DNA of 5,448 bases from Candidatus Lambdaproteobacteria bacterium (GTDB lineage: Bacteria; SAR324; NAC60-12). The notes below the pieces were generated by a model, which saw only the letters and a list, made by a program, of their open reading frames with translations, searched no databases and was not told the DNA's origin. Location: the NCBI GenBank assembly GCA_012964265.1, contig DTUH01000181.1, forward strand, positions 1 to 5,448. Direction: 5' to 3'. Every line of letters begins with the position of its first letter. Position 1 is the stretch's first letter. Position numbers and translations under genes: made by a program. This document shows positions 1 through 5,418 of this stretch, in pieces.

Positions 1-151
1 GCGGAAATTGACCGGCGCTGACGCCTTTCATATCCGCGACGGTCGAAGCCGGACATCCAGCCCAGACCGTATTTGCTGCTGTCAGCAGCAGGATGGATGC
101 AGCGGTAAGGCCCGCACCCATCAGTGTTTTTTTAATCTTCAAGTAAAGCAT
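1..151 (-). CDS. Partial exported protein, probable peptide-type ABC transporter solute-binding protein (5' end only)
   Basis: Reading leftward from an ATG at 151-149, an open frame of 50 codons runs off the window edge. The N-terminus is a textbook Sec signal peptide: a basic stretch (LKIKKTL, residues 4-10), a hydrophobic core (about 12-26, including AASILLLTAA) and a likely signal peptidase I site after residue 31 (V-W-A then G-C-P). The Cys at 33 is not preceded by a normal lipobox, so a lipoprotein is less likely. The mature start, CPASTVADMKGVSAGQFP, resembles from memory the N-termini of family 5 (peptide or opine type) periplasmic binding proteins, but only about 19 mature residues are visible, so the function is tentative. 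A purine-rich GAGAG at 156-160 precedes the ATG and supports this start. The gene diverges from the IclR regulator, and permease genes would be expected further left, outside the window. Confidence 0.6.
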   Translation of the reverse strand, partial: MLYLKIKKTLMGAGLTAASILLLTAANTVWAGCPASTVADMKGVSAGQFP

Positions 152-275
152 GATACTCTCTCTTTTTGCTTGATTAAACCAGATATATCCGCATCCCAAC
201 CACCATGATCAGGTGCAACTAATAAAATGGCCCAACTAACTCTGGTTCCCAGGTTTAAGACCACAAAGAAAAACA

Positions 276-322
276 GGTTATCACAAATCGTTTGGTTTGT
301 CGAATATAAAATGTAGATAACC
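276..322. promoter_or_regulatory. Candidate operator: GGTTATC / GATAACC inverted repeat
   Basis: GGTTATC at 276-282 is the exact reverse complement of GATAACC at 316-322, with a 33-base spacer. Between them lies CAAATCGTTTG (284-294), a palindrome with arms CAAA/TTTG, and the wider pair ACAAA/TTTGT (283-287, 296-300). IclR-family dimers and tetramers typically bind short or paired palindromes in divergent promoter regions. Assigning this site to the neighbouring regulator is inference from position only. Confidence 0.3.
277..303 (-). promoter_or_regulatory. Possible promoter of the leftward exported-protein gene
   Basis: On the minus strand, TCGACA (303-298) matches 5 of 6 positions of the -35 consensus. 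It is followed after 15 bases by GATAAC (282-277), which matches 4 of 6 positions of the -10 and has the extended-10 dinucleotide in TGT immediately before it. It would leave an untranslated leader of roughly 120 bases. The -10 overlaps the left arm of the GGTTATC/GATAACC inverted repeat, so a protein bound there could occlude polymerase. Spacing is short and AT-rich DNA yields such matches by chance. Confidence 0.25.
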
Positions 323-693
323 AATATTGCTTCCGGCGATTAATAATACAGAATTAAATATAATAAACAAGAATATTATTCATAAATTTTTCTTTTTCAA
401 AAAATCTTAATTCTCACTTGTACACTATTTTCCCAATTACAGTTCCATACTTACACAGAAGATTGTTTCAAAAAGAGTCACCTTAGACAGAATTCCCTTG
501 AATCAAACGACTTCTCCTCTGAAACACTCGACATAACTATAATTTCTGTATCTACTGAGAAAAGGTTCTATTATGCATTTGTGAATCCGCACATTATCAA
601 ATACACTAACTAAGAATAAGACTCAGAGTTTCATTCTAAAAAAATTGTCAGGATAATTTGTAAATCTTTTTAAAATTAGTGTAAGGGAAAAAT

Positions 694-1473
694 ATGGCTG
701 ATTATTTTATTGATAACGGCTCTTCAATGCAACGCGTACTTGCCATATTGGAACAGGTGGCAAATTCGGATCGACCTGTTACACCTACTGAGATTAACAA
801 AAAATTAAATCTCCCCAAAGCTACCATTCACCGCCTTTGTAGAAAACTGGAAGATGAAATGTTTTTACAACGTGAAATTGACGGAAAACGCTACTTGCCT
901 GGAAATCGACTGAGAAAAATAGCTTTGGGAATAATAAGCAATGAAAATTTTCGGACCCATCGACATGCTATTTTAAAGCAACTCTCTGAGGAGATTGGAG
1001 AGACTTGTAACATTACAATTCCAGATGGCAGTCAAATGAGATATTTAGATCGGATAGAAACACACTGGCCTTTACGGATGCAGCTTTCTTCGGTCGGAAC
1101 AAAAGTTCCTCTACATTGTACTGCCAGCGGAAAACTTTTTCTTAGTCTGCTTCGCAAGGAACAAATGTCAAAATTAATTGAGAATTTAAATTTAGAACAA
1201 AAAACGGTGAATACCTTAACAAACACGGAGAGTCTGGAGAAAGCATTAGCAAAAATCCGGAAGGACCAAGTTGGAACCGATAACGAGGAATTTGTCGACG
1301 GAATGGTTTCAGTTGCAGTACCAATATTTAACAGACGAAAACGTTTTTTTGCTACTTTGTCAATTCACGCCCCAAGCACCAGAATGACTCTGGAAGAGAT
1401 TTCTCGTCATGTACCACGCTTGCAGAAAGCTTCTCAAGACTTGACCTTGATTACTGATCCCGGTGACAATTAG
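694..1473 (+). CDS. IclR-family transcriptional regulator
   Basis: The 259-residue product has the usual length and two-domain layout of the IclR family. Residues about 10-70 form the N-terminal winged helix-turn-helix. It opens with MQRVLAILEQVAN, the recognition segment is around 30-53 (TPTEINKKLNLPKATIHRL), and the wing ends in a short form of the usual GKRYLPG motif. Residues about 88-255 form the effector-binding domain with the family hallmark VPLHCTASGK (138-147) and the conserved EFVDGMVSVAVPIF segment (about 200-213). The ATG is preceded by TAAGGGA at 682-688, five bases away, a good ribosome binding site. The protein should be a cytoplasmic DNA-binding dimer or tetramer controlled by a small molecule. 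The ligand cannot be read from the sequence. It is transcribed away from the putative peptide-binding protein gene, the most likely target, and probably also regulates itself. Confidence 0.93.
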   Translation: MADYFIDNGSSMQRVLAILEQVANSDRPVTPTEINKKLNLPKATIHRLCRKLEDEMFLQREIDGKRYLPGNRLRKIALGIISNENFRTHRHAILKQLSEEIGETCNITIPDGSQMRYLDRIETHWPLRMQLSSVGTKVPLHCTASGKLFLSLLRKEQMSKLIENLNLEQKTVNTLTNTESLEKALAKIRKDQVGTDNEEFVDGMVSVAVPIFNRRKRFFATLSIHAPSTRMTLEEISRHVPRLQKASQDLTLITDPGDN

Positions 1474-1474
1474 T

Positions 1475-1513
1475 CCGGTTTTGCCAATAACACACTAAAT
1501 CCATTAGAACCGG
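1475..1513 (+). other. Possible weak RNA hairpin after the IclR stop codon
   Basis: Immediately after the stop, CCGGTT (1475-1480) can pair with AACCGG (1508-1513). Two or three weaker pairs extend the stem inward and leave a loop of about 21 bases. No T-run follows it, so it is not a standard intrinsic terminator. It might slow or protect the 3' end of the IclR transcript, but pairing this short may be chance. Confidence 0.2.
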
Positions 1514-1548
1514 TTACTCCAACTAAAACTCTGTGCATCGGTTTAGTA

Positions 1549-1579
1549 ACTCAGTGGTTTATTATCTATTGACTCAGTG
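1549..1579 (+). repeat. Direct repeat ACTCAGTG x2 overlapping the mobA promoter
   Basis: Two exact copies of ACTCAGTG occur at 1549-1556 and 1572-1579, a 23-base period or about two helical turns. The second overlaps the last three bases of the -35 hexamer. Such tandem half-sites on one face of the helix are typical of activator or repressor sites upstream of promoters, but no regulator can be named. Confidence 0.35.
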
Positions 1580-1596
1580 CCATAGAACTATATTAT
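1569..1596 (+). promoter_or_regulatory. Sigma70-like promoter for mobA-gst-yejF
   Basis: TTGACT (1569-1574) and TATTAT (1591-1596) each match 5 of 6 consensus positions and are separated by 16 bases. The predicted start of transcription lies near 1603, giving a short leader before mobA. This is the best promoter-like sequence in the window. It suggests the three-gene operon can be transcribed independently of the upstream IclR gene. The -35 overlaps one copy of an ACTCAGTG direct repeat. Confidence 0.5.
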
Positions 1597-1631
1597 CTTT
1601 TTGCCCTTTTTAAAGTGCATTTTTTGTGAAG

Positions 1632-2246
1632 ATGAAAAAACAATACGGAGCAATTCTGCTGGCCGGCGGACTGTCATCACGCATGGGGCAGGATAAGGCG
1701 AGCCTTGAAATAGGAGGCCAGACAATGCTTGAGCGACTGTTGTTGGTCTTGCGTCCAATTGTGGCTGAAACAGTTGTGATGCGCGCACCGGGGCAGATTC
1801 TCCCACGCGTTGCCAAGGAATTACAAGACTGGATCCGGGTTGGCTGGGATTCTGTAGAAAAACGAGGCCCTCTGCAGGGCATTGTTGATGCCCTCCCGCT
1901 TTTGAGTTCAGAGATTGACAAAGTATTCCTGCTTACTTGTGATTTGCCGTATTTGACCGGAGAGTGGCTGCAAACTATGCGTGACATTATGACCGACGAG
2001 TATGACCTTGTCTGCACAGAAGAAGATAATATCACAAATCCCCTTTTGGCTCTTTATCGGCGTCCGGTTCTGGAACCGGCTGCAAAACTGCTTGCTGAAG
2101 GAAAACGACGCCCACTATTGCTTTGGGATGGATGGCGCATGGCTCGTCTTTCCTCACCTGAAGAAACTCCCTGGATTTGTCAGGATGTAAACACTCCGGA
2201 TGAATTTAAAAAAGCAAAAACCTATTTTCAAACAATGAAAGAATGA
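1632..2246 (+). CDS. mobA: Molybdenum cofactor guanylyltransferase MobA
   Basis: MobA transfers GMP from GTP to molybdenum cofactor in the cytoplasm, producing the guanine dinucleotide cofactor used by DMSO-reductase-family enzymes such as formate dehydrogenases and nitrate reductases. From the ATG at 1632 the product is 204 residues, close to the usual family length. The GTP-binding signature LAGGLSSRMGQDK (10-22) is intact, followed by RGPLQGI (78-84) and TCDLPYL (102-108), whose Asp104 corresponds to the metal-binding aspartate of the family. NPLLALYRR and QDVNTPDE in the C-terminal half are also typical. A GTG six bases upstream (1626) is in frame and would add two residues. Neither start has a convincing ribosome binding site, so ATG is preferred only on codon usage. 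The last four bases overlap the next gene. No molybdoenzyme or other cofactor-biosynthesis gene is in the window. Confidence 0.92.
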   Translation: MKKQYGAILLAGGLSSRMGQDKASLEIGGQTMLERLLLVLRPIVAETVVMRAPGQILPRVAKELQDWIRVGWDSVEKRGPLQGIVDALPLLSSEIDKVFLLTCDLPYLTGEWLQTMRDIMTDEYDLVCTEEDNITNPLLALYRRPVLEPAAKLLAEGKRRPLLLWDGWRMARLSSPEETPWICQDVNTPDEFKKAKTYFQTMKE

Positions 2247-2914
2247 TTGATTTTTACACAGCCCCTACTCCAAACGGATTCAAAGTTTCAATAATGCTGG
2301 AAGAACAAAAACTGCCCTACAATGTCATCTCTGTTGAACTCGAAAAAAAAGAACAAAAAAAAACTGAGTATCTCAAGCTCAACCCAAACGGCAGGATTCC
2401 GACAATAGTTGACCGTGATAATGGTTATTTTAGTGTATTCGAGTCAGGAGCAATTTTGATTTATCTTGCAGAAAAATCCGGACAGTTCATGCCTGCTGAT
2501 CCCAAAGGCCGTTCCATAGTTCTGCAGTGGCTGATGTTTCAGATGGGTGGAGTAGGGCCGATGCAGGGACAGGCACATGTATTTTATCGCTATGCACCGG
2601 AAAAAATTGAATATGCAATTGAGCGCTACCAGAAAGAAACCATGCGTCTTTACTCTGTGCTGAACACACAACTTAAAGATTATGAGTACCTTGCCGGTGA
2701 TCTTTCCATCGCTGACATCGCAACCTGGCCCTGGGTTCGGGGTTATCAATGGGCGGGATTGGAAATTGAGGAACTTCCCCATTTACAACGCTGGCTGGAT
2801 GTATTAGCCGAGCGACCTGCTTTTCAAAAAGGTATTGAAGTACCATACAAGGTGGATCGAAGTACGACCACTGCAGAGCAAGCTCGCGAAAGAGGGAAAA
2901 AAATCTTAATCTAA
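2243..2914 (+). CDS. yfcG: YfcG-like (Nu-class) glutathione S-transferase / disulfide-bond oxidoreductase
   Basis: The 223-residue product has a thioredoxin-like N-terminal domain (about 1-80) and an all-helical C-terminal domain (about 88-205). The start MIDFYTAPTPNG closely matches E. coli YfcG. Thr9 and Asn11, used there for glutathione binding instead of a catalytic Tyr, Ser or Cys, fall at the same numbers. The cis-proline motif IPTIV (52-56) and ESGAI (67-71), which bind the glutathione backbone, are present, as are the family segments LQWL...QMGGVGPMQGQ, YAIERY and SIADIATWPWV. The protein contains no cysteine, so any disulfide reductase activity must use bound glutathione, as described for YfcG. 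It is cytoplasmic. Its ATG overlaps the mobA stop (ATGA), implying translational coupling. A-runs of 8 and 9 bases lie at 2343-2350 and 2355-2363. Other GSTs of the Ure2p-like group are the main alternative. Confidence 0.88.
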   Translation: MIDFYTAPTPNGFKVSIMLEEQKLPYNVISVELEKKEQKKTEYLKLNPNGRIPTIVDRDNGYFSVFESGAILIYLAEKSGQFMPADPKGRSIVLQWLMFQMGGVGPMQGQAHVFYRYAPEKIEYAIERYQKETMRLYSVLNTQLKDYEYLAGDLSIADIATWPWVRGYQWAGLEIEELPHLQRWLDVLAERPAFQKGIEVPYKVDRSTTTAEQARERGKKILI

Positions 2915-2926
2915 AAAAATTTCCAC

Positions 2927-4513
2927 ATGTCTTCTCCCCTACTTGCCGTCGATAATCTGTCAGTTGATTTCACTCAAGGCGATCGTGTGACACATGCGGT
3001 CCGTAATGCCTCATTTGAGTTGAACAGAGGTGAAACATTGGCATTGGTGGGAGAAAGCGGTTCCGGAAAATCTGTCACCGCACATTCAATTCTGCGCTTG
3101 TTACCAAGTTCTGCATCTCATCCTGAAGGAAATATTGAATTTGAAGGTCAAAAATTGCTCCGCTTGTCTGAAGCAAAAATTCGTGGTGTAAGGGGTAACC
3201 GCATCGGCATGATTTTTCAGGAACCGATGAGTTCACTGAACCCTCTACACACTATTGAAAAACAAATTAACGAAGTCCTGTTTGTGCATCAGGGTTTTAG
3301 TCAAAAACAGGCACGTGAGCGGACCCTGGAACTGCTGGAGATGGTGGAAATCCAAAACGCAAAAAAACGTCTTGGCGCATTTCCACATGAATTAAGCGGA
3401 GGACAACGCCAGCGCGTGATGATTGCCATGGCTTTGGCTAACACGCCCGATGTGCTGATTGCGGATGAACCGACTACCGCACTCGATGTGACGGTACAAG
3501 CGCAAGTTCTTAAACTGCTCGGGCAGTTACAGGAGCAATTTAAGATGGCAATCCTTTTAATTACGCACGATCTTGGTATTGTCCGTCATTATGCGGACAG
3601 AGTTGCAGTCATGACTCAAGGCAGGATAGTTGAAACAAACAAGACTGAGCCTCTATTTTTGCAGCCGCAGCATTCGTACACAAAAACACTGTTAGCATCA
3701 GAACCTGGTGGAACTCCGGTTCCGGTCTCGGAATCCGCAGCCACTTTCATTTCAACAAACAATTTGAAGGTCTGGTTTCCAATCCGGAAGGGGGTTTTAA
3801 AAAGGACTGTGGATCACGTTAAAGCAGTTGACGGCGTCAGTCTGAAAATCCGCAAAGGTCACAGTTTGGGCGTTGTTGGAGAAAGTGGATCCGGAAAATC
3901 AACCCTCGGACTTGCTTTGCTACGTTTGATAAAAAGTGAAGGATCCATAAAATTTGGGGGTGTTTATCTGAACGAACTAAACCAGAAAAAGATCACACCG
4001 ATTCGGAAGTCAATGCAGATTGTATTTCAGGACCCGTTTGGAAGCTTGAGTCCACGGATGACTGTGGAGCAAATTGTGGCAGAGGGCCTTGAGATACACA
4101 ATCCTGAAAATAGGGAAAATCATCAGGAGCAAATTGTGCGGGTTCTCAAAGACGTCGATCTTGATCCGGATTTGAGGCATCGTTATCCTCACGAGTTTTC
4201 CGGAGGACAGCGTCAACGCATAGCCATAGCCCGTGCTCTGGTTCTTAAACCCAGTTTTTTGGTACTGGATGAACCTACTTCCTCACTGGATCGCTCGGTA
4301 CAATCCCAGGTTTTGGAACTCTTACGCAATTTACAAACAAAATACAGCCTGACCTACCTTTTCATCAGCCATGACCTAAAAATTATCCAGGCGCTTTGTC
4401 ACGATATCATCGTCATGAAAGAGGGGATCGTTGTGGAAGCAGGTCCAGCCGGGAAAATCCTGAAACAACCGGAAAATCCTTACACACAAGCATTACTTAA
4501 AGCAGCTTTTTAA
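2927..4513 (+). CDS. yejF: YejF-like peptide ABC transporter ATPase with two nucleotide-binding domains
   Basis: This 528-residue protein is a tandem of two OppD/OppF-type ATPases, within a residue of the length of E. coli YejF (529) as I recall it. Domain 1 has Walker A GESGSGKS (42-49), Q-loop Gln98, signature LSGGQ (156-160), Walker B ending in DE (180-181) and switch His214. Domain 2 has Walker A GESGSGKS (318-325), Gln368, signature FSGGQ (424-428), Walker B DE (448-449) and His482. All catalytic positions are intact in both halves. YejF-specific wording such as EPMSSLNPLHT, FPIRKGVLKR, SEPGGTPVP, RHRYPHEFSGGQ and YLFISHDL supports YejF over GsiA or DppDF fusions. It should power a cytoplasmic-membrane importer of oligopeptides (microcin C in E. 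coli). It starts 12 bases after gst with no clear ribosome binding site, so it probably depends on upstream translation. No binding-protein or permease gene follows: the operon ends here. Confidence 0.92.
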   Translation: MSSPLLAVDNLSVDFTQGDRVTHAVRNASFELNRGETLALVGESGSGKSVTAHSILRLLPSSASHPEGNIEFEGQKLLRLSEAKIRGVRGNRIGMIFQEPMSSLNPLHTIEKQINEVLFVHQGFSQKQARERTLELLEMVEIQNAKKRLGAFPHELSGGQRQRVMIAMALANTPDVLIADEPTTALDVTVQAQVLKLLGQLQEQFKMAILLITHDLGIVRHYADRVAVMTQGRIVETNKTEPLFLQPQHSYTKTLLASEPGGTPVPVSESAATFISTNNLKVWFPIRKGVLKRTVDHVKAVDGVSLKIRKGHSLGVVGESGSGKSTLGLALLRLIKSEGSIKFGGVYLNELNQKKITPIRKSMQIVFQDPFGSLSPRMTVEQIVAEGLEIHNPENRENHQEQIVRVLKDVDLDPDLRHRYPHEFSGGQRQRIAIARALVLKPSFLVLDEPTSSLDRSVQSQVLELLRNLQTKYSLTYLFISHDLKIIQALCHDIIVMKEGIVVEAGPAGKILKQPENPYTQALLKAAF

Positions 4514-4553
4514 ACGACAAACATTGACAGTTTCACAAAAAGTCTGAACTACA

Positions 4554-4620
4554 CCCCGCACCCGAATAGCCTCCGGTTTTTTTCATTTCCGAATTGCTGA
4601 TTCAGGTGCGGGGGTCTTTT
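4554..4620 (+). terminator. Rho-independent terminator of the mobA-gst-yejF operon
   Basis: CCCCGCACC (4554-4562) pairs perfectly with GGTGCGGGG (4605-4613). After one mismatch the stem continues with GAAT/ATTC (4564-4567, 4600-4603) and, past a one-base bulge, AGC/GCT. The loop contains a further small CGG/CCG pair. The right arm is followed by TCTTTT and one more T, the T-run expected for rightward termination. In the leftward direction the nearest T-run is about 12 bases away, so it is poorer for the convergent heme gene. The arms are unusually long for a simple terminator. Confidence 0.85.
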
Positions 4621-4633
4621 TGAACATATGTCT

Positions 4634-4714
4634 TGTCATCTCTAACGTAGAGAGAGATCTTCCTTGCTTAGTTTAATTGCTCATACAAGATTTCTCGCTT
4701 CACTCGAAATGACA
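4634..4714. repeat. Degenerate palindromic intergenic repeat (MITE-like, TGTCATTTCGAG type)
   Basis: The segment begins TGTCAT and ends ATGACA. Its arms (4634-4661 and 4687-4714, 28 bases each) are complementary at 21 of 28 positions around a 25-base centre. The right arm, read on the minus strand, starts TGTCATTTCGAGTGAAGCGA and goes on to GAAATCTT. This closely resembles, from memory, a family of palindromic repeats found between genes in many unrelated bacteria. It lies between convergent genes, the usual position for such elements. The left arm has diverged more than the right, suggesting an old insertion. It encodes nothing, and no target-site duplication is obvious. Confidence 0.6.
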
Positions 4715-4750
4715 TGGTTTTAGGACCTTCTACGACGGTATTGAAGATTA

Positions 4751-5257
4751 CTATTTCTGCGGATTTATATGCGACAAATCATCCATCCGTTTTCCTGAAA
4801 TTCGATATGCTTTTCCGAAACCTGTAACGAAAAGGCCGGATTTAGGCAACAGTCGCAGCAACTGAAAATCCTGAAGTCTGCGCAATGTTTCCATCAGTTC
4901 ACCTGCAAGCCCATCAAACATAAGCATGATTATCCGCCAGTCTTCGGTCTCCCTTTCCACTATTTCCACATCACAATCAAATGATGCACGCTTTCTGGCA
5001 AATATATTATCAGCCTCTTCTTCCGCTTCAATGATCATTATTCCGGCCCTTCCGTCATTCAGCAAATTATTTGTATGTCGGGCCAGCGCACTTACATAGA
5101 TATAAAACTGATTATTTTGAGTGACTACAAAGGGTGCATAACTGCTTTCCGGACGCCCATTTTCACCAATTGTAGAGAGTTGCAGACTGCTAAATTTGGT
5201 CAGAAATTTCAGGTATTCTACTTTTATTTTTGCAAGTTGAGTTGCTGACTTATTCAT
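4751..5257 (-). CDS. hutZ: HutZ/HugZ-family heme-utilisation protein (pyridoxamine 5'-phosphate oxidase-like split barrel)
   Basis: The 168-residue product belongs to the split-barrel family that includes Vibrio HutZ and Helicobacter HugZ, cytoplasmic proteins that bind heme and support its breakdown for iron. Diagnostic segments in order are LQLSTIGENGRPESSYAPFV (25-44), the strongly conserved ARHTNNL (59-65), IMIIEAEEEADNIFARKRASF (about 73-93), LQDFQLLRLLP and the near-terminal GLFVTGFGKAYRISG. The only histidines are His61 and His163, and the chain ends five residues after His163. It may therefore lack the His-containing tail that ligates heme in characterised members. The ATG is the only plausible start, though its ribosome binding site is weak. 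The gene stands alone and converges on the yejF operon. Regulation by iron would be expected for the family but no clear consensus Fur box is visible. A general flavin- or pyridoxal-binding split-barrel protein is the alternative. Confidence 0.82.
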   Translation of the reverse strand: MNKSATQLAKIKVEYLKFLTKFSSLQLSTIGENGRPESSYAPFVVTQNNQFYIYVSALARHTNNLLNDGRAGIMIIEAEEEADNIFARKRASFDCDVEIVERETEDWRIIMLMFDGLAGELMETLRRLQDFQLLRLLPKSGLFVTGFGKAYRISGKRMDDLSHINPQK

Positions 5258-5302
5258 TTTTGGATTTCAGAAAATGTGATTTGTTAAATGAACAATAACA
5301 CG

Positions 5303-5328
5303 AAAATAAATTTTATTAAATTTATTTT
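5303..5328. promoter_or_regulatory. Perfect 11-base inverted repeat upstream of the HutZ-like gene
   Basis: AAAATAAATTT (5303-5313) and AAATTTATTTT (5318-5328) are exact reverse complements separated by TATT. The element sits about 45 bases upstream of the hutZ-like start codon, where an operator would act. It is made only of A and T. AT-rich dyads of this kind serve as Fur or other repressor sites in some low-GC bacteria, but the match to a classic Fur box is not close. A rightward T-run follows, so it might also work as a weak hairpin. Confidence 0.4.
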
Positions 5329-5338
5329 TTTCTATGGC

Positions 5339-5350
5339 TTAGGTACCTAA
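5339..5350. promoter_or_regulatory. Perfect 12-base palindrome TTAGGTACCTAA
   Basis: TTAGGTACCTAA reads the same on both strands and lies about 82 bases upstream of the hutZ-like start. It is one of the few GC-containing stretches in this AT-rich region, which makes chance less likely than for the pure A/T dyads. It is a plausible binding site for a dimeric regulator, with no identity that can be given. Confidence 0.35.
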
Positions 5351-5399
5351 TATTGAACAACTTTATTGCTCTTTGATTTTGTATATATAAAAATAAATT

Positions 5400-5418
5400 A
5401 TATTTTTTGAAAAAATAT
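5400..5418. promoter_or_regulatory. Palindrome of T-run and A-run (9-base arms around one G)
   Basis: ATATTTTTTgAAAAAATAT is a perfect dyad with 9-base arms and a single central G. It lies about 143 bases upstream of the hutZ-like gene. Phased T- and A-runs bend DNA and could act as an upstream promoter element or a nucleoid-protein site. In DNA this AT-rich the pattern may also be chance. Confidence 0.3.

Larger units (their letters stand above)
152..693. other. Divergent intergenic control region, AT-rich, no convincing gene
   Basis: This 542-base gap lies between the leftward exported-protein gene and the rightward IclR gene. Base composition drops sharply to AT-rich compared with the coding sequence on the left. 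I see no open frame with both a plausible ribosome binding site and a recognisable product. Features visible in it are a 7-base inverted repeat (276-282 and 316-322), a nested short palindrome CAAATCGTTTG (284-294), an isolated consensus -10 hexamer TATAAT (538-543), and TTGTCA (645-650) close to the IclR start. The size and divergent layout suggest two promoters and IclR operators. A small RNA inside it cannot be excluded or supported from sequence alone. Confidence 0.6.

Noticed and set aside
1..151. Exported protein as a YejA orthologue completing YejF
   Set aside because: The visible mature N-terminus does not resemble YejA as I recall it; only a looser link to peptide-binding proteins is supportable.
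8..208. 66-codon rightward open frame
   Set aside because: Its first part is antisense to the signal-peptide gene, its composition is not protein-like, and it has no ribosome binding site.
139..324. 61-codon leftward open frame overlapping the exported-protein start
   Set aside because: It has no good ribosome binding site, runs through the likely promoter and overlaps the start of a gene with a clear signal peptide in another frame.
538..543. Perfect TATAAT as the IclR promoter -10
   Set aside because: No -35-like hexamer lies at 15-19 bases upstream; in such AT-rich DNA a lone hexamer is weak evidence, so no promoter was annotated.
645..676. TTGTCA with TAAAAT as an IclR promoter
   Set aside because: Both hexamers are good but the 20-base spacer is outside the normal range.
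450..685. Inverted 7-mers CTTACAC (450-456) and GTGTAAG (679-685)
   Set aside because: They are over 220 bases apart and one contains part of the ribosome binding site; probably chance.
1610..2035. 141-codon open frame on the minus strand
   Set aside because: It lies antisense to mobA, has low-complexity Ser/Arg-rich content and no family resemblance; mobA motifs are intact on the other strand.
2444..2782. 112-codon open frame on the minus strand
   Set aside because: It is antisense to the conserved C-terminal domain of the GST and resembles no protein.
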